A DNA stretch of 64,000 nucleotides from Streptomyces sp. NBC_01381. GTDB lineage: Bacteria > Actinomycetota > Actinomycetes > Streptomycetales > Streptomycetaceae. How positions within the stretch are numbered: position 1 is the first letter of the stretch; each line of letters opens with the position of its first letter. The position numbers and the translations under genes were made by a program. This document shows, piece by piece, positions 43,785 to 52,460 of this stretch. The stretch lies in assembly GCF_026340305.1 (NCBI RefSeq), contig NZ_JAPEPI010000001.1, positions 3,348,001-3,412,000 of the forward strand, read 5' to 3'. The notes below the pieces were generated by a model that worked only from the letters and a program-made list of their open reading frames with translations, was not told the origin of the DNA and did no database searches.

Positions 43785-45365
43785 ATGGCACGCTTCAACA
43801 CCAAGTCCGCGAAGGCTCTCGTCACTTCGGCGGTGAAGTCGACCGGCCGCACCACCCGTACCCACGAGGGCGGCCGAGGGCACCTCCGTGACCCGCGTTC
43901 CGAGCTTTTCCTGCTCGCGGTCGCGAATTTCGTGTCCCAGCAGACCTTTTACGAGTCCGGCGATGACCGCGACGACCGTTTCGCCGTGCTCGTGCGCCGC
44001 CTCGCCGTCGAGGACCCGGAGTGGACCGCGGGCCTGCTCGGCTGGCTGCGCGGCGACGGCAACATGCGCACGGCCTCGCTCGTCGGCACCGCCGAGTACG
44101 TCAAGGCGCGCCTCGACGCGGACGTGACGGAAGGCCCCGCCAACCGCCAGGTTGTCGCCTCCGTGCTGCGCCGCCCGGACGAGCCCGGCGAGCTGCTCGG
44201 CTACTGGACGGCGACGTACGGCCGCGCCATCCCCAAGCCCGTCAAGCGCGGCATCGCCGACGCCGTACGCCGCATGTACGGCGAGAAGGCGCTGCTGAAG
44301 TACGACACGGCGTCCAAGGGCTACCGCTTCGGCGACATCCTCAACCTCGTGCACGCCGCGCCCGACCCGGACAAGCCGTGGCAGGGCGACCTCTTCCAGT
44401 ACGCCCTCGACCGCCGGCACAACCCGGACACCGCTGTCCCGCCCGCGTCCGCCCGCATTCTGGGCGCGCACCGCGAGCTGATGGCGGTGCCCGTCGCCGA
44501 GCGGCGCGCGGTGGTGACCGGTGACGGCGGCGCCGAGCGGCTCGCCGCCGCGGGCATCACCTGGGAGGCGCTCGCGGGCTGGCTGCAGGGTCCGATGGAC
44601 AAGGCGGCCTGGGAGGCCGTGATTCCGTCCATGGGCGCCATGGCCCTCGTCCGTAACCTGCGCAACTTCGACGAGGCGGGCGTCTCGGACGAGGTGGCGG
44701 CCGGCGTCGCGGCGAAGCTCGCCGACCCGGCGGAGGTCGCGAAGTCGCGGCAGTTCCCCTTCCGCTACCTCGCCGCGTACCAGCACGCGCCGTCGCTGCG
44801 CTGGTCGTACCCGCTGGAGCAGGCGCTCGGCCACTCGCTGGCCAACGTGCCCGCGCTGCCCGGCCGTTCGCTGATCCTGGTCGACCGGTCCGGATCGATG
44901 TGGTCGCCGCTCTCGGCCCGCTCGCAGCTCAACCGCGCGGACGCGGCGGCGGTCTTCGGCACGGCGCTCGCGCTGCGGGCGGCGGACGCGGACCTGGTCG
45001 AGTTCGGCACAAGCAGCGCCCGGGTGAAGTACCGCAAGGGCGAGTCCGTCCTGAAGGTGCTCGACCGCTTCGGGAGCCTCGGCGGCACGAACACCACCGA
45101 GGCGGTGCGCCGCTTCTACAAGAAGCACGACCGGGTCCTGATCGTCACCGACGAGCAGGCGGCGTACAACTACCACGGCGACCCGACCGAGCAGGTTCCG
45201 GCGGACATCCCGGTCTACACCTGGAACCTGGCGGGCTACCAGGCGGGCCACGGCGCGTCCGGCACGGGAAACCGCCATGTGTTCGGCGGGCTTTCGGACG
45301 CGGCCTTCCGCATGGTGCAGCTGCTCGAGCAGGGGGCTTCGAGCGACTGGCCCTGGGTGAAGTGA
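43785..45365 (+). CDS. rsr: Ro60 orthologue (TROVE-vWA RNA-binding protein)
   Basis: 526 residues, ATG with GGGGGAA upstream. The TROVE domain (about 15-340) forms the HEAT-repeat ring that binds Y RNA outside and 3' ends of misfolded RNA inside: SELFLLAVANFVSQQTFYES, GRAIPKPVKRGIADAVRRMY and VPSMGAMALVRNLRNFDEAG-type helices. The C-terminal vWA domain (about 360-520) has an intact metal site: ILVDRSGSMWSPLSARSQLN, GGTNTTEA and VTDEQAAYNYH. The bacterial homologue in Deinococcus is Rsr, which acts in RNA processing and stress survival. The Y RNA directly upstream is its expected partner. No RtcB or PNPase gene is adjacent. Confidence 0.93.
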   Translation: MARFNTKSAKALVTSAVKSTGRTTRTHEGGRGHLRDPRSELFLLAVANFVSQQTFYESGDDRDDRFAVLVRRLAVEDPEWTAGLLGWLRGDGNMRTASLVGTAEYVKARLDADVTEGPANRQVVASVLRRPDEPGELLGYWTATYGRAIPKPVKRGIADAVRRMYGEKALLKYDTASKGYRFGDILNLVHAAPDPDKPWQGDLFQYALDRRHNPDTAVPPASARILGAHRELMAVPVAERRAVVTGDGGAERLAAAGITWEALAGWLQGPMDKAAWEAVIPSMGAMALVRNLRNFDEAGVSDEVAAGVAAKLADPAEVAKSRQFPFRYLAAYQHAPSLRWSYPLEQALGHSLANVPALPGRSLILVDRSGSMWSPLSARSQLNRADAAAVFGTALALRAADADLVEFGTSSARVKYRKGESVLKVLDRFGSLGGTNTTEAVRRFYKKHDRVLIVTDEQAAYNYHGDPTEQVPADIPVYTWNLAGYQAGHGASGTGNRHVFGGLSDAAFRMVQLLEQGASSDWPWVK

Positions 45366-45374
45366 GCTGACGGA

Positions 45375-45414
45375 GGGGGCGGGCGGCGGGCGGGCCGGCC
45401 CGCCGCTCGCCCCC
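45375..45414. terminator. Terminator after the Ro60 gene
   Basis: A 17-bp GC stem (45375-45391 with 45398-45414, one G-T pair) and a 6-nt loop start 9 bp after the stop codon. Confidence 0.75.
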
Positions 45415-45691
45415 TGGACGCCGCCGACGTCAGCGATGCGGCGGCCGTCGTCCGCGCCATGAGTGACCCGCGGCTCCGCCAGATTTTTCCTGAACGGATG
45501 CGACGAGAGATCCGGAAGGGATAAATCGGCGTTGACGGAGTCCCGTGGGGCACAAATGTGCGCGTGGTGCAATGGAGTGGCTACGGACCGCTACGGGGAA
45601 GCCGTGTTTGTGTGTCGGTTTGATGCCGATGTGAGGACCGTGTGAGCTCGGAGCATGGTGCGGCGGGCTCCCGGGGGCGCATACTCAGGAC
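45415..45691. other. Spacer between the Ro60 gene and the next small gene
   Basis: Holds no recognised gene. In the Ro60 reading frame the sequence stays open after the TGA until a TAA at 45522-45524. The last 30 codons look partly coding (AVVRAMSDPRLRQIFPERM) but have no good start. The rest is more AT-rich and should hold the promoter of the small gene at 45692. Confidence 0.4.
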
Positions 45692-45919
45692 ATGACGAGG
45701 CCCCCCGGTACCCGACGCCACCTGCCGAACAGTCCCTTCAACGTTCCGCCGCCGCCCGCACCGCCCATCGAGCAGTTCGCCGTGGGCGACCGGGTCTCGC
45801 ACGACCAGTACGGACTCGGACGGATCGTCGGAGTCGAAGGCGAGGAAGCGGTGGTCATCGACTTCGCCGGCCGCCAGGGAAGGTTCCTGAGCCCGTACCC
45901 CAAGCTGGCCAAGCTCTGA
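45692..45919 (+). CDS. Small conserved protein with UvrD-C-terminal-like beta domain
   Basis: 75 residues. The first 28 are Pro-rich and likely disordered (RRHLPNSPFNVPPPPAPPIE). The rest, FAVGDRVSHDQYGLGRIVGV then EEAVVIDFAGRQGRFLSPYP, matches the small SH3-like fold at the C-terminus of UvrD/PcrA helicases, which contacts RNA polymerase. It is also found alone in actinobacteria. It may bind RNA polymerase or nucleic acid (inference). A terminator follows. Confidence 0.8.
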   Translation: MTRPPGTRRHLPNSPFNVPPPPAPPIEQFAVGDRVSHDQYGLGRIVGVEGEEAVVIDFAGRQGRFLSPYPKLAKL

Positions 45920-45942
45920 TCCGCTGATCTGCGTACGACGAA

Positions 45943-45985
45943 GGGGCGGCCGCCAGGAGGAGTCGATCCTCCCGGCAGCCGCCCC
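45943..45985. terminator. Convergent terminator (small protein / TerD)
   Basis: A long stem of three perfect blocks (8, 3 and 6 bp) separated by two 1x1 mismatches, with a 5-nt loop. Confidence 0.8.
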
Positions 45986-46004
45986 TGCGCATTTCCCGCG
46001 GCGG

Positions 46005-47237
46005 CTACAGCGCCTGCGCCGCCGGCTTCACCATGCCGCGCACGGTGCGTGACTTCACGAAGTCGCCCATGGCGGTCATTTCCCACTCGCCGGTGAACTG
46101 CTTGATCAGCTTGGCCATCATCACGCCCGTCTGCGCCTCGGCGTTGGTGAGGTCGAAGCGGACCAGCTCCTCGCCCGTCGCCGCGTCCAGGAGGCGGCAG
46201 TAGGCCTTGGCGACCTGCGTGAACTTCTGGCCGGAGAACGAGTTCACCGTGAAGACGAGGCCCGTCACGTCCTGCGGCAGCCGGCCGAGGTCGACGACGA
46301 TCACCTCGTCGTCACCGCCGCCCTCGCCCGTGAGGTTGTCGCCGGAGTGCTTGATCGCGCCGTTCACGATCGACAGCTTGCCGAAGTAGCAGCTGTCCAC
46401 GTGGTTGCGCTGCGGGCCGTAGGCGATGACCGAGGCGTCCAGGTCGATGTCCTTGCCGCGGAACGCGGGCTCCCAGCCGAGGCCCATCTTGACCTGCGAG
46501 AGCAGCGGCTGGCCGCCCTTGACCAGGGACACCGTCTGGTTCTTCTGCAGGCTGACGCGGCCCTTGTCCAGGTTGATCTTCCCGGCGCCGGGCGCGGGGG
46601 CTGCGGGCGCCGCTGCGGGCGCAGCCGGGGCGGCGACACGGGGGTCGGCGACCGGCGGGGGCGGGCCCTGCACGGGGGCGCCGACCGGCGGGGCCATCGG
46701 GGCGGGGGCCGGAGCGGCGGCCGGGGCGGGCGCGGGCTCCTCCACCGAAACCCCGAAGTCCGTCGCGATGCCCGCGAGGCCGTTCGAGTACCCCTGGCCG
46801 ACGGCACGGGCCTTCCACGCGCCGTTGCGCAGGTAGACCTCGATGACCACCAGGGCGGTCTCGCCGCCGAGCTGCGGGGGAGTGAACGTGGCGAGTACGG
46901 AGCCGTCGTCGGCGTTGCGGATGGTGGCGGTGGGTTCGATGCCCTGGAAGGTCTGGCCCGCGGCGTCCGGGCTCGCGGTGACGACGATCTTCTCGATGCC
47001 GGGGGGCACGGCCGTCGTGTCGACGGTGATCTTGTCGGGCGTCGTGCCGCCGCCCGACTGATAGGTCACGCCGGGGCCCGCGGGCTGGTTGAAGAAGATG
47101 AAGTCGTCGTCGGAGCGCACTTTGCCGTCGGCGGTGAGCAGCAGGCCCGACACGTCGAGCCGCACCGGTGCGGCGACGTCCACCGCTACGCGCGTGGCGG
47201 TGAGGGGAATGTTCGAGCCGGGTGTCATAGCGGTCAT
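46005..47237 (-). CDS. TerD-family calcium-binding stress protein with two TerD domains
   Basis: About 410 residues (start MTAMTPGSNIPL; an ATG three codons later is equally possible). The N-terminal TerD domain (about 1-170) has GSNIPLTATRVAVDVAAPVR, DDDFIFFNQPAGPGVTYQ and ALVVIEVYLRNGAWKARAVG. A Pro/Ala linker of about 60 residues follows. The C-terminal TerD-like domain (about 235-410) starts KINLDKGRVSLQKNQTVSLV, with DIDLDASVIAYGPQRNHVDS. TerD proteins bind calcium and act in tellurite/stress and differentiation circuits in Streptomyces. Single gene. Confidence 0.9.
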   Translation of the reverse strand: MTAMTPGSNIPLTATRVAVDVAAPVRLDVSGLLLTADGKVRSDDDFIFFNQPAGPGVTYQSGGGTTPDKITVDTTAVPPGIEKIVVTASPDAAGQTFQGIEPTATIRNADDGSVLATFTPPQLGGETALVVIEVYLRNGAWKARAVGQGYSNGLAGIATDFGVSVEEPAPAPAAAPAPAPMAPPVGAPVQGPPPPVADPRVAAPAAPAAAPAAPAPGAGKINLDKGRVSLQKNQTVSLVKGGQPLLSQVKMGLGWEPAFRGKDIDLDASVIAYGPQRNHVDSCYFGKLSIVNGAIKHSGDNLTGEGGGDDEVIVVDLGRLPQDVTGLVFTVNSFSGQKFTQVAKAYCRLLDAATGEELVRFDLTNAEAQTGVMMAKLIKQFTGEWEMTAMGDFVKSRTVRGMVKPAAQAL

Positions 47238-47299
47238 GCACGGGGTAACGAACATCCCGGCTTTGCCGTTCCCTTACCCGCAGAACTTTTCTCTCGCCC

Positions 47300-47323
47300 G
47301 ACGGGCTGGAGGTCCAGCCCGTC
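47300..47323. terminator. Hairpin at the edge of the dispersed repeat
   Basis: A perfect 11-bp inverted repeat GACGGGCTGGA / TCCAGCCCGTC with a 2-nt loop lies downstream of the dehydrogenase gene (minus strand) and runs into the 44-bp repeat. Likely terminator of the importer operon. Confidence 0.6.
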
Positions 47324-47358
47324 CGGCGTTTGAGGACGAACTCGGCGAAGCCGGTGAT
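47315..47358 (+). repeat. 44-bp dispersed intergenic repeat, copy A
   Basis: Starts CAGCCCGTCCGGCGTTTGAG and ends AGCCGGTGAT. The inverted copy at 52737-52780 differs by one base. Both follow gene ends. Confidence 0.8.
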
Positions 47359-47379
47359 GTCCGGTACGAGCGCCGCGGG

Positions 47380-48369
47380 CTACGGCACCACCACGATCTT
47401 CCGGCCCACGCCGGAGGCGAACCGCTCCAGAGCCTCGGGGTACGCCGCCAGCGGCAGCCGGTCGCTGATGAAGACGTCCGGGTCGAGGACGCCCCCGGCG
47501 AACAGCTCCGCCGCCCGCTCATAGCTGTGCAGCACCGCCATCGACCCGGTGATGGTGATCTCCTGGTTGTAGATCCGGTACGGGTCGATGCTCACGCGCG
47601 TCGCGTAGTCCGCCACCCCGAACTGCAGGAACGTCCCGGCCTTGGCGACCCGCCCGAGCCCGTCCTGGATCGCCCCCGCGTTCCCCGTCGCGTCGACGAC
47701 GATGTCCCAGCCCTGCGGCCGCTCCAGCTCGTCCGCGTTCGCGGCGGAGCCCGAGACGCCCAGCTGCCGCGCCGTGGCGAGGCGGTCCGGGTTGAGGTCC
47801 ACGACCTCCACGCTCGCCGCGCCCGTCCGCTTGGCGAGCTCCAGCATCATCAGGCCCATGGTCCCCGAGCCGTAGATCAGCACATGCGCGCCCAGCTGGG
47901 CGCGCAGCACGTCATAGCCGCGCACCGCGCAGGACAGCGGCTCGATGAGCGCGGCGTCCTGGGTGCGGACGTGCTCCGGGAGGCGTACGCAGTTGGCGAC
48001 GGGCGCGACGGCGTACTGGGCGGCGCCGCCCGCCGTGGTGACGCCGATCGCGGCCCAGCGCTCGCAGAGGTTGTTGTGGCCGGTGCGGCAGTAGCGGCAC
48101 TCGTAGCAGTAGAGGGACGGGTCGACGGCGACCCGGTCGCCGACGGCGAGTTCCGTGACCTCGCTGCCGAGCCCCACCACCTCCCCGGCGAACTCGTGCC
48201 CCGGCACCACGGGCAGCGTGGGCGCGAACTCGCCCTGGAGGATGTGCAGATCGGTCCCGCACAGACCGCACGCGGCGACTTCCACGACGACCTGGCGCGG
48301 CCCGGGTGTCGGGTCCGGGACCTCGGCGACCACGGCCTTGCCGATGGACTCGATGACGGCGGCCTTCAT
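47380..48369 (-). CDS. Zinc-dependent alcohol/polyol dehydrogenase
   Basis: 329 residues, medium-chain dehydrogenase. Catalytic zinc ligands in ACGLCGTDLH and VPGHEFAGEVVG, structural-zinc cysteines in CYECRYCRTGHNNLC, and nucleotide-binding VLIYGSGTMGLMML with an acidic VVDLNPDR end that favours NAD. Its ATG overlaps the stop of the upstream permease, so it is cotranscribed with the importer and probably oxidises the imported polyol or sugar. Resembles sorbitol and threonine dehydrogenases; exact substrate not determined. Confidence 0.88.
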   Translation of the reverse strand: MKAAVIESIGKAVVAEVPDPTPGPRQVVVEVAACGLCGTDLHILQGEFAPTLPVVPGHEFAGEVVGLGSEVTELAVGDRVAVDPSLYCYECRYCRTGHNNLCERWAAIGVTTAGGAAQYAVAPVANCVRLPEHVRTQDAALIEPLSCAVRGYDVLRAQLGAHVLIYGSGTMGLMMLELAKRTGAASVEVVDLNPDRLATARQLGVSGSAANADELERPQGWDIVVDATGNAGAIQDGLGRVAKAGTFLQFGVADYATRVSIDPYRIYNQEITITGSMAVLHSYERAAELFAGGVLDPDVFISDRLPLAAYPEALERFASGVGRKIVVVP

Positions 48370-49247
48370 TTCACGGCTCCCAACGACAGGCCCTGGACCA
48401 GCTTGTCCTGGGCGGCGAACCCCGCGGCGAGCACCGGCAGGGAGATCACGAGCGACGCGGCGCACACCTTCGCCAGGAACAAGCCCTGGCTGGTGATGAA
48501 GCCGGTCAGGAAAACGGGCGCGGTCTGGGCGACGACCCCGGTGAGCACCCGTGCGAAGAGCAGTTCGTTCCAGCTGAAGATGAAGCAGATCAGGGCCGTC
48601 GCGGCGATCCCGGGCAGCGCGATGGGCGCCACCACGCGCGCGAGGATGGTCGGCAGTCGTGCCCCGTCGATCTGCGCGGCCTCGATGATCGCGACCGGGA
48701 CCTCGGCGAGGAAGGACTGCATCATCCAGACCGCGATCGGCAGGTTCATCGACGTATAGAGGATGACGAGCAGCCAGATGTTGTCGAGCATCTCGGCGTT
48801 CTTGGCGAAGAGATAGATCGGCAGGAGGCCCGCCACGACCGGCAGCATCTTCGTCGAGAGGAAGAAGAACAGGACGTCCGTCCACTTCTTCACCGGCCTG
48901 ATGGAGAGCGCGTACGCGGCAGGGAGTGCGAGGAGCAGCACAAGCAGGGTCGAGGCGACCGATGCCACGGTCGAGTTGATCAGCGCGGGCCAGGGGCTCG
49001 CGCCGCCGCCCGTGCCGAAGAAGTCGCGGTAGCCGTCCAGGGTGAGCGAGGCGGCGATCGACGGCGGGTTGGTCGCGGCGTCCTCCTCCGAGTGGAAGGA
49101 GGTCAGGGTCATCCAGGCGATCGGCAGGAAGAACAGGATGCCGGCCAGCCAGGCGACGAGGCCGAGCCCCGACGCTCCCTTCGTACGGACGGTACGGACG
49201 GTACGGACGGTACGGACCCGCGTCACGGCGGTGTTCATGCTGCTCAT
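48366..49247 (-). CDS. Sugar/polyol ABC permease, MalG type
   Basis: 293 residues, six membrane helices, EAA loop EAAQIDGARLPTILARVVAP. The N-terminus contains VRTVRTVRTVRT, encoded by four 9-bp direct repeats (49183-49218), which probably varies between strains. Start and stop both overlap neighbours by 4 bases, so it is made in step with the first permease and the dehydrogenase. Confidence 0.92.
   Translation of the reverse strand: MSSMNTAVTRVRTVRTVRTVRTKGASGLGLVAWLAGILFFLPIAWMTLTSFHSEEDAATNPPSIAASLTLDGYRDFFGTGGGASPWPALINSTVASVASTLLVLLLALPAAYALSIRPVKKWTDVLFFFLSTKMLPVVAGLLPIYLFAKNAEMLDNIWLLVILYTSMNLPIAVWMMQSFLAEVPVAIIEAAQIDGARLPTILARVVAPIALPGIAATALICFIFSWNELLFARVLTGVVAQTAPVFLTGFITSQGLFLAKVCAASLVISLPVLAAGFAAQDKLVQGLSLGAVK
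49183..49218. repeat. In-frame 9-bp tandem repeat (4 copies)
   Basis: Plus-strand unit GTACGGACG at 49183, 49192, 49201 and 49210 (last base differs). It encodes repeated Val-Arg-Thr in the cytoplasmic N-terminus of the permease, and copy number can change without a frameshift. Confidence 0.85.
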
Positions 49248-50197
49248 CAGCGGGACGCCTCCTCACGGAACAGGGACGAGACGACCCGCAGCGCGAAGGT
49301 CGCGATGATGATGGAACCGATGACGACGAGGACACCGGCGGCGGACGCCAGGCCGTTCTCGTGGGCCTGGTAGAAGCTCTGGTAGACGGTGTAGGGCAGG
49401 TTGGCGGTGCCCAGGCCGCCCGAGGTGATCGTGAAGACGGCGTCGAAGTTCTGCACGATGTACACCGAGCCGAGCAGGGCGCCCAGTTCGAGGTAGCGGC
49501 GCAGATGCGGCAGCGTCAGGTAGCGGAACACCTGCCAGTTGCTCGCGCCGTCCATGCGGGCGGCCTCGATGAGTTCGGTGTCGCGGCTCTGCAGCCCGGC
49601 GAGCAGGATCAGCATCATGAAGGGCGTCCACTGCCAGATCAGGGAGGCCTCGATGGCGATCAGCGGGGTGTTGGACACCCAGTCGGGCTGCGCGGCGCCG
49701 TCACCTCCCACCCAGTGCAGGAGCCCGTTGAAGAGCCCGTACTCGGGGTTGTAGAGCACGTGCTTCCACAGCAGCGCGGCGGCCACCGGCACGAGCAGGA
49801 ACGGTGCGATGAGCAACGTACGCACCAGGCCGCGGCCCCGGAACTTCCGGTCGAGGAGGAGTGCGAGCGCGAGGCCGATGACGAGGCTCGCGATCACCAC
49901 GGTGGCCGTGAGCACGATGGTCGTCAGGACGGACTTGCGCAGGTCCGGATCGGTGAGGACCTCGGAGTAGTTGGCGAGTCCGGTGAAGCTGCGGGCGTCG
50001 GGGTAGAGGGCGTTCCAGTCGAAGAAGGAGATCACCAGCGTGGCCACGAACGGCAGCTGGGTCACCACGACCATGAAGATCAGGGCGGGAAGGAGCGGGG
50101 CCCTGGTGGCCCAGGCGCGCAGCCGTCCCGGTGTCGGTGACTTGGCGGTGGGCACGCGCGCGTGCCCGACGGCGGTGGTGCTCGCGGTGGCGGTCAT
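49247..50197 (-). CDS. Sugar/polyol ABC permease, MalF type
   Basis: 316 residues, six membrane helices after a 30-residue cytoplasmic tail. EAA loop EAARMDGASNWQVFRYLTLP. The first helix pair (LLPALIFMVVVTQLPFVATL) and NYSEVLTDPDLRKSVLTTIV resemble SmoF/MtlF-type polyol importers. Overlaps the binding-protein gene upstream and the MalG-type gene downstream by 3-4 bases. Confidence 0.92.
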   Translation of the reverse strand: MTATASTTAVGHARVPTAKSPTPGRLRAWATRAPLLPALIFMVVVTQLPFVATLVISFFDWNALYPDARSFTGLANYSEVLTDPDLRKSVLTTIVLTATVVIASLVIGLALALLLDRKFRGRGLVRTLLIAPFLLVPVAAALLWKHVLYNPEYGLFNGLLHWVGGDGAAQPDWVSNTPLIAIEASLIWQWTPFMMLILLAGLQSRDTELIEAARMDGASNWQVFRYLTLPHLRRYLELGALLGSVYIVQNFDAVFTITSGGLGTANLPYTVYQSFYQAHENGLASAAGVLVVIGSIIIATFALRVVSSLFREEASR

Positions 50198-51561
50198 CGT
50201 CCCTCGTACTCCTCGGCGATCTTCTCGGCGAGCTTCTGTGACTTCCTCAGGGCCGAGTCGACGGACTGCCGCCCGGCGATGGCCGCGCTGATCTCCTGGG
50301 AGACCTTCGTGCCGAGGTCGGTGAACTCGGGGATGCCGACGAACTGGATGCCGGGCGCGGGCCGGGGCTGTACACCCGGGTCGCGGGGCCTTGCGCCTTC
50401 GATGGCGGCGCGGGTGACGTCCTGGAAGGCGGCGGCTTCCTTGCGGTACTCCGGGTTGGTGTACGTCGAGGCGCGCTTGCCGGCGGGGACGTTGGACCAG
50501 CCGATCTTCTCGCCGACCAGCTGCTCGTACTCCTTGCTCGACGCCCAGGAGACGAACTTCCAGGCCTTGTCCGGGTTGCGCGAGGCCTTCTGCAGGCCCC
50601 AGGCCCAGGTGTAGAGCCACCCGGAGCTCTTGGTCTTCTCCACGGGCGCCGGTACGTAGCCGATCTTGCCCTTGACGGGGGACTTGGCGGACTCCAGGGA
50701 GCCGGCGGCGGCGGTGGCGTCGTACCACATGGCGGTCTTGCCCTGAGTGAGGTTGTTCAGGCACTCGGCATAGCCGGACTGGGCGGCTCCGGACTCGCCG
50801 TGCTCGCGAACGAGGTCTACGTAGAAGCGAGTTGCCTTCTCAAACTCGGGTGAGTCGAGACGGGCCTTCCACCCCTTGTCGAACCACGTCCCTCCGAAGG
50901 TGTTCACCACGGTCGTCAGGGGCGCCATCAGCTCGCCCCAGCCGGGAAGCCCGCGCAGGCAGATGCCCTTCATGCCGGACTCGGCACCGTCCACGTCGGC
51001 GGCGAGCTTCGCCACCTGCTGCCAGGTGGGGTGCTTCGGCATGGTGAGCCCTGCCTTCTTGAACACGTCCTTCCGGTACATCAGGAAGGACGACTCTCCG
51101 TAGAAGGGCTGTCCGTAGAGCTTCCCGTCGTCGCCGGTGAGCGACTGGCGCATGGGCGGCAGGATGTCCTTCTGGTCGTACGCCTTGTCCTTGCGCGTAT
51201 ACGAACCGACTTCATGCAGCCAGCCGTTGCGGGCGTAGATCGGTATCTCATAGTTGCTGAGCGTCGCGACGTCGTACTGCCCGGCCTGGTTGGCGAAGTC
51301 CTGGCTGATCTTGTCGCGGACGTCGTTCTCGGGCAGGACCGTGAAGTTCACCTTGATGCCCGTCTCCTTGGTGAAGTGGGCGGCGGTGAGCTTCTGCAGC
51401 TCGACCATCTGCGGGTTGTTCACCATCAGTACGTTGATGGAGTCGCCGCCTGAACCGGTCCCGCCCGCCCCGGCCCAGCAGCCGGAGAGCAGCGGGGCAA
51501 GCAGCGTCCCTGCGGCGGCAGCGGCGAGTACGCGCGGCCTCCGTCGGCTCTGGGTTCGCAT
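50194..51561 (-). CDS. Lipoprotein solute-binding protein of a polyol-type ABC importer
   Basis: 455 residues. The signal peptide ends with lipobox LLSGC (Cys at about 28), so the protein is lipid-anchored outside the cell. The mature part starts INVLMVNNPQMVELQKLTAA, with YDVATLSNYEIPIYARNGWL and GGTWFDKGWKARLDSPEFEK, resembling SmoE-type sorbitol/mannitol binding proteins. First gene of a four-gene operon with two permeases and a dehydrogenase. No ATPase is encoded, so a shared ATPase such as MsiK is likely (inference). Confidence 0.9.
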   Translation of the reverse strand: MRTQSRRRPRVLAAAAAGTLLAPLLSGCWAGAGGTGSGGDSINVLMVNNPQMVELQKLTAAHFTKETGIKVNFTVLPENDVRDKISQDFANQAGQYDVATLSNYEIPIYARNGWLHEVGSYTRKDKAYDQKDILPPMRQSLTGDDGKLYGQPFYGESSFLMYRKDVFKKAGLTMPKHPTWQQVAKLAADVDGAESGMKGICLRGLPGWGELMAPLTTVVNTFGGTWFDKGWKARLDSPEFEKATRFYVDLVREHGESGAAQSGYAECLNNLTQGKTAMWYDATAAAGSLESAKSPVKGKIGYVPAPVEKTKSSGWLYTWAWGLQKASRNPDKAWKFVSWASSKEYEQLVGEKIGWSNVPAGKRASTYTNPEYRKEAAAFQDVTRAAIEGARPRDPGVQPRPAPGIQFVGIPEFTDLGTKVSQEISAAIAGRQSVDSALRKSQKLAEKIAEEYEGR

Positions 51562-51689
51562 GAATGCTCCTGGACTTTTGGGGACTTATGGGGTGCTTCG
51601 GGGTGTGGTTGGGATGCGGTGGGGTGCTTCCGGGGCGTGCGGAAGCCCGATGCGGCGGGGGCGGGGGAGGGGGGATGCGGCGGGTGTCG

Positions 51690-52460
51690 TCAGACCCGGA
51701 TGACCTGCGGCCCCTGGAGGGAGTAGCGGTGTGCCTCGGACGCGGGCAGCTGGCTGCTGGTGACGATGGCCTCCAGGTCGCCGACGTGCGCGAACCGGCA
51801 GAAGCTCGTCGCCCCGAACTTGGTGTGCACGCCCGCGAACACGGTGCGCCGCGACGCCCGGATCGCCTGGGCTTTCACTTCGCTGACGGCCGGGTCGGGC
51901 GTCGTCAGGCCGTGCTCGCGGGAGATGCCGTTGGCCCCGATGTACGCCAGGTCGATCACGAACCCGGCGAGCATCCGGGTGGTCCAGTGGTCGACGGTCG
52001 CGAGTGTGCCCGGACGGACCCGGCCGCCGAGGAGCAGCACGGACATGTTCTCGGCCTCGGCGAGGGCGCCGGCGGTCGCGAGGGACGCGGTGACGACCGT
52101 CAGAGCGCGGCCCTTGGTGGCCTCGGGCAGTGCCTCGGCGATCAGCTGCGGGGTGAAGCCCTCGTCGACGAAGACGGTCTCGGCGTCGCCCAGGAGGTCG
52201 GCTGCGGCGGTGGCGATCCTTCGCTTCTCCGGGACGTGCATGGTGGTGCGGAAGGCGAGCGTCGTCTCGAAACCGGCGCTTTCCACGGGGTAGGCGCCGC
52301 CGTGGGTGCGGCGGACCAGGCCGTGGTCCTCCAGGGCGCGGAGGTCGCGGCGCACGGTCTCCTTGGCGACGCCCAGTTCGGCGGCGAGTGCGGTGACGTC
52401 CACGGAACCGGAGTTCCGCGCCGCTCGGACGATCTTCCGCTGACGTTCTTCCGCGGTCAT
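51690..52460 (-). CDS. DeoR/GlpR-family repressor
   Basis: 256 residues. N-terminal DeoR helix-turn-helix (RQRKIVRAARNSGSVDVTAL, then LGVAKETVRRDLRALEDHGL and VRRTHGGAYPVES). The C-terminal sugar-phosphate sensing domain (about 75-240) has VFVDEGFTPQLIAEALPE and a GANGISREHGLTTPDPAVSE loop. It lies 128 bp upstream of the importer operon in the same direction and probably controls it in response to a phosphorylated sugar. Four repeats precede its own start. Confidence 0.92.
   Translation of the reverse strand: MTAEERQRKIVRAARNSGSVDVTALAAELGVAKETVRRDLRALEDHGLVRRTHGGAYPVESAGFETTLAFRTTMHVPEKRRIATAAADLLGDAETVFVDEGFTPQLIAEALPEATKGRALTVVTASLATAGALAEAENMSVLLLGGRVRPGTLATVDHWTTRMLAGFVIDLAYIGANGISREHGLTTPDPAVSEVKAQAIRASRRTVFAGVHTKFGATSFCRFAHVGDLEAIVTSSQLPASEAHRYSLQGPQVIRV

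Noticed and set aside
45556..45645. 29-codon cysteine-containing frame (MCAWCNGVATDRYGE...)
   Set aside because: Poor codon bias, no ribosome site and no recognised family.
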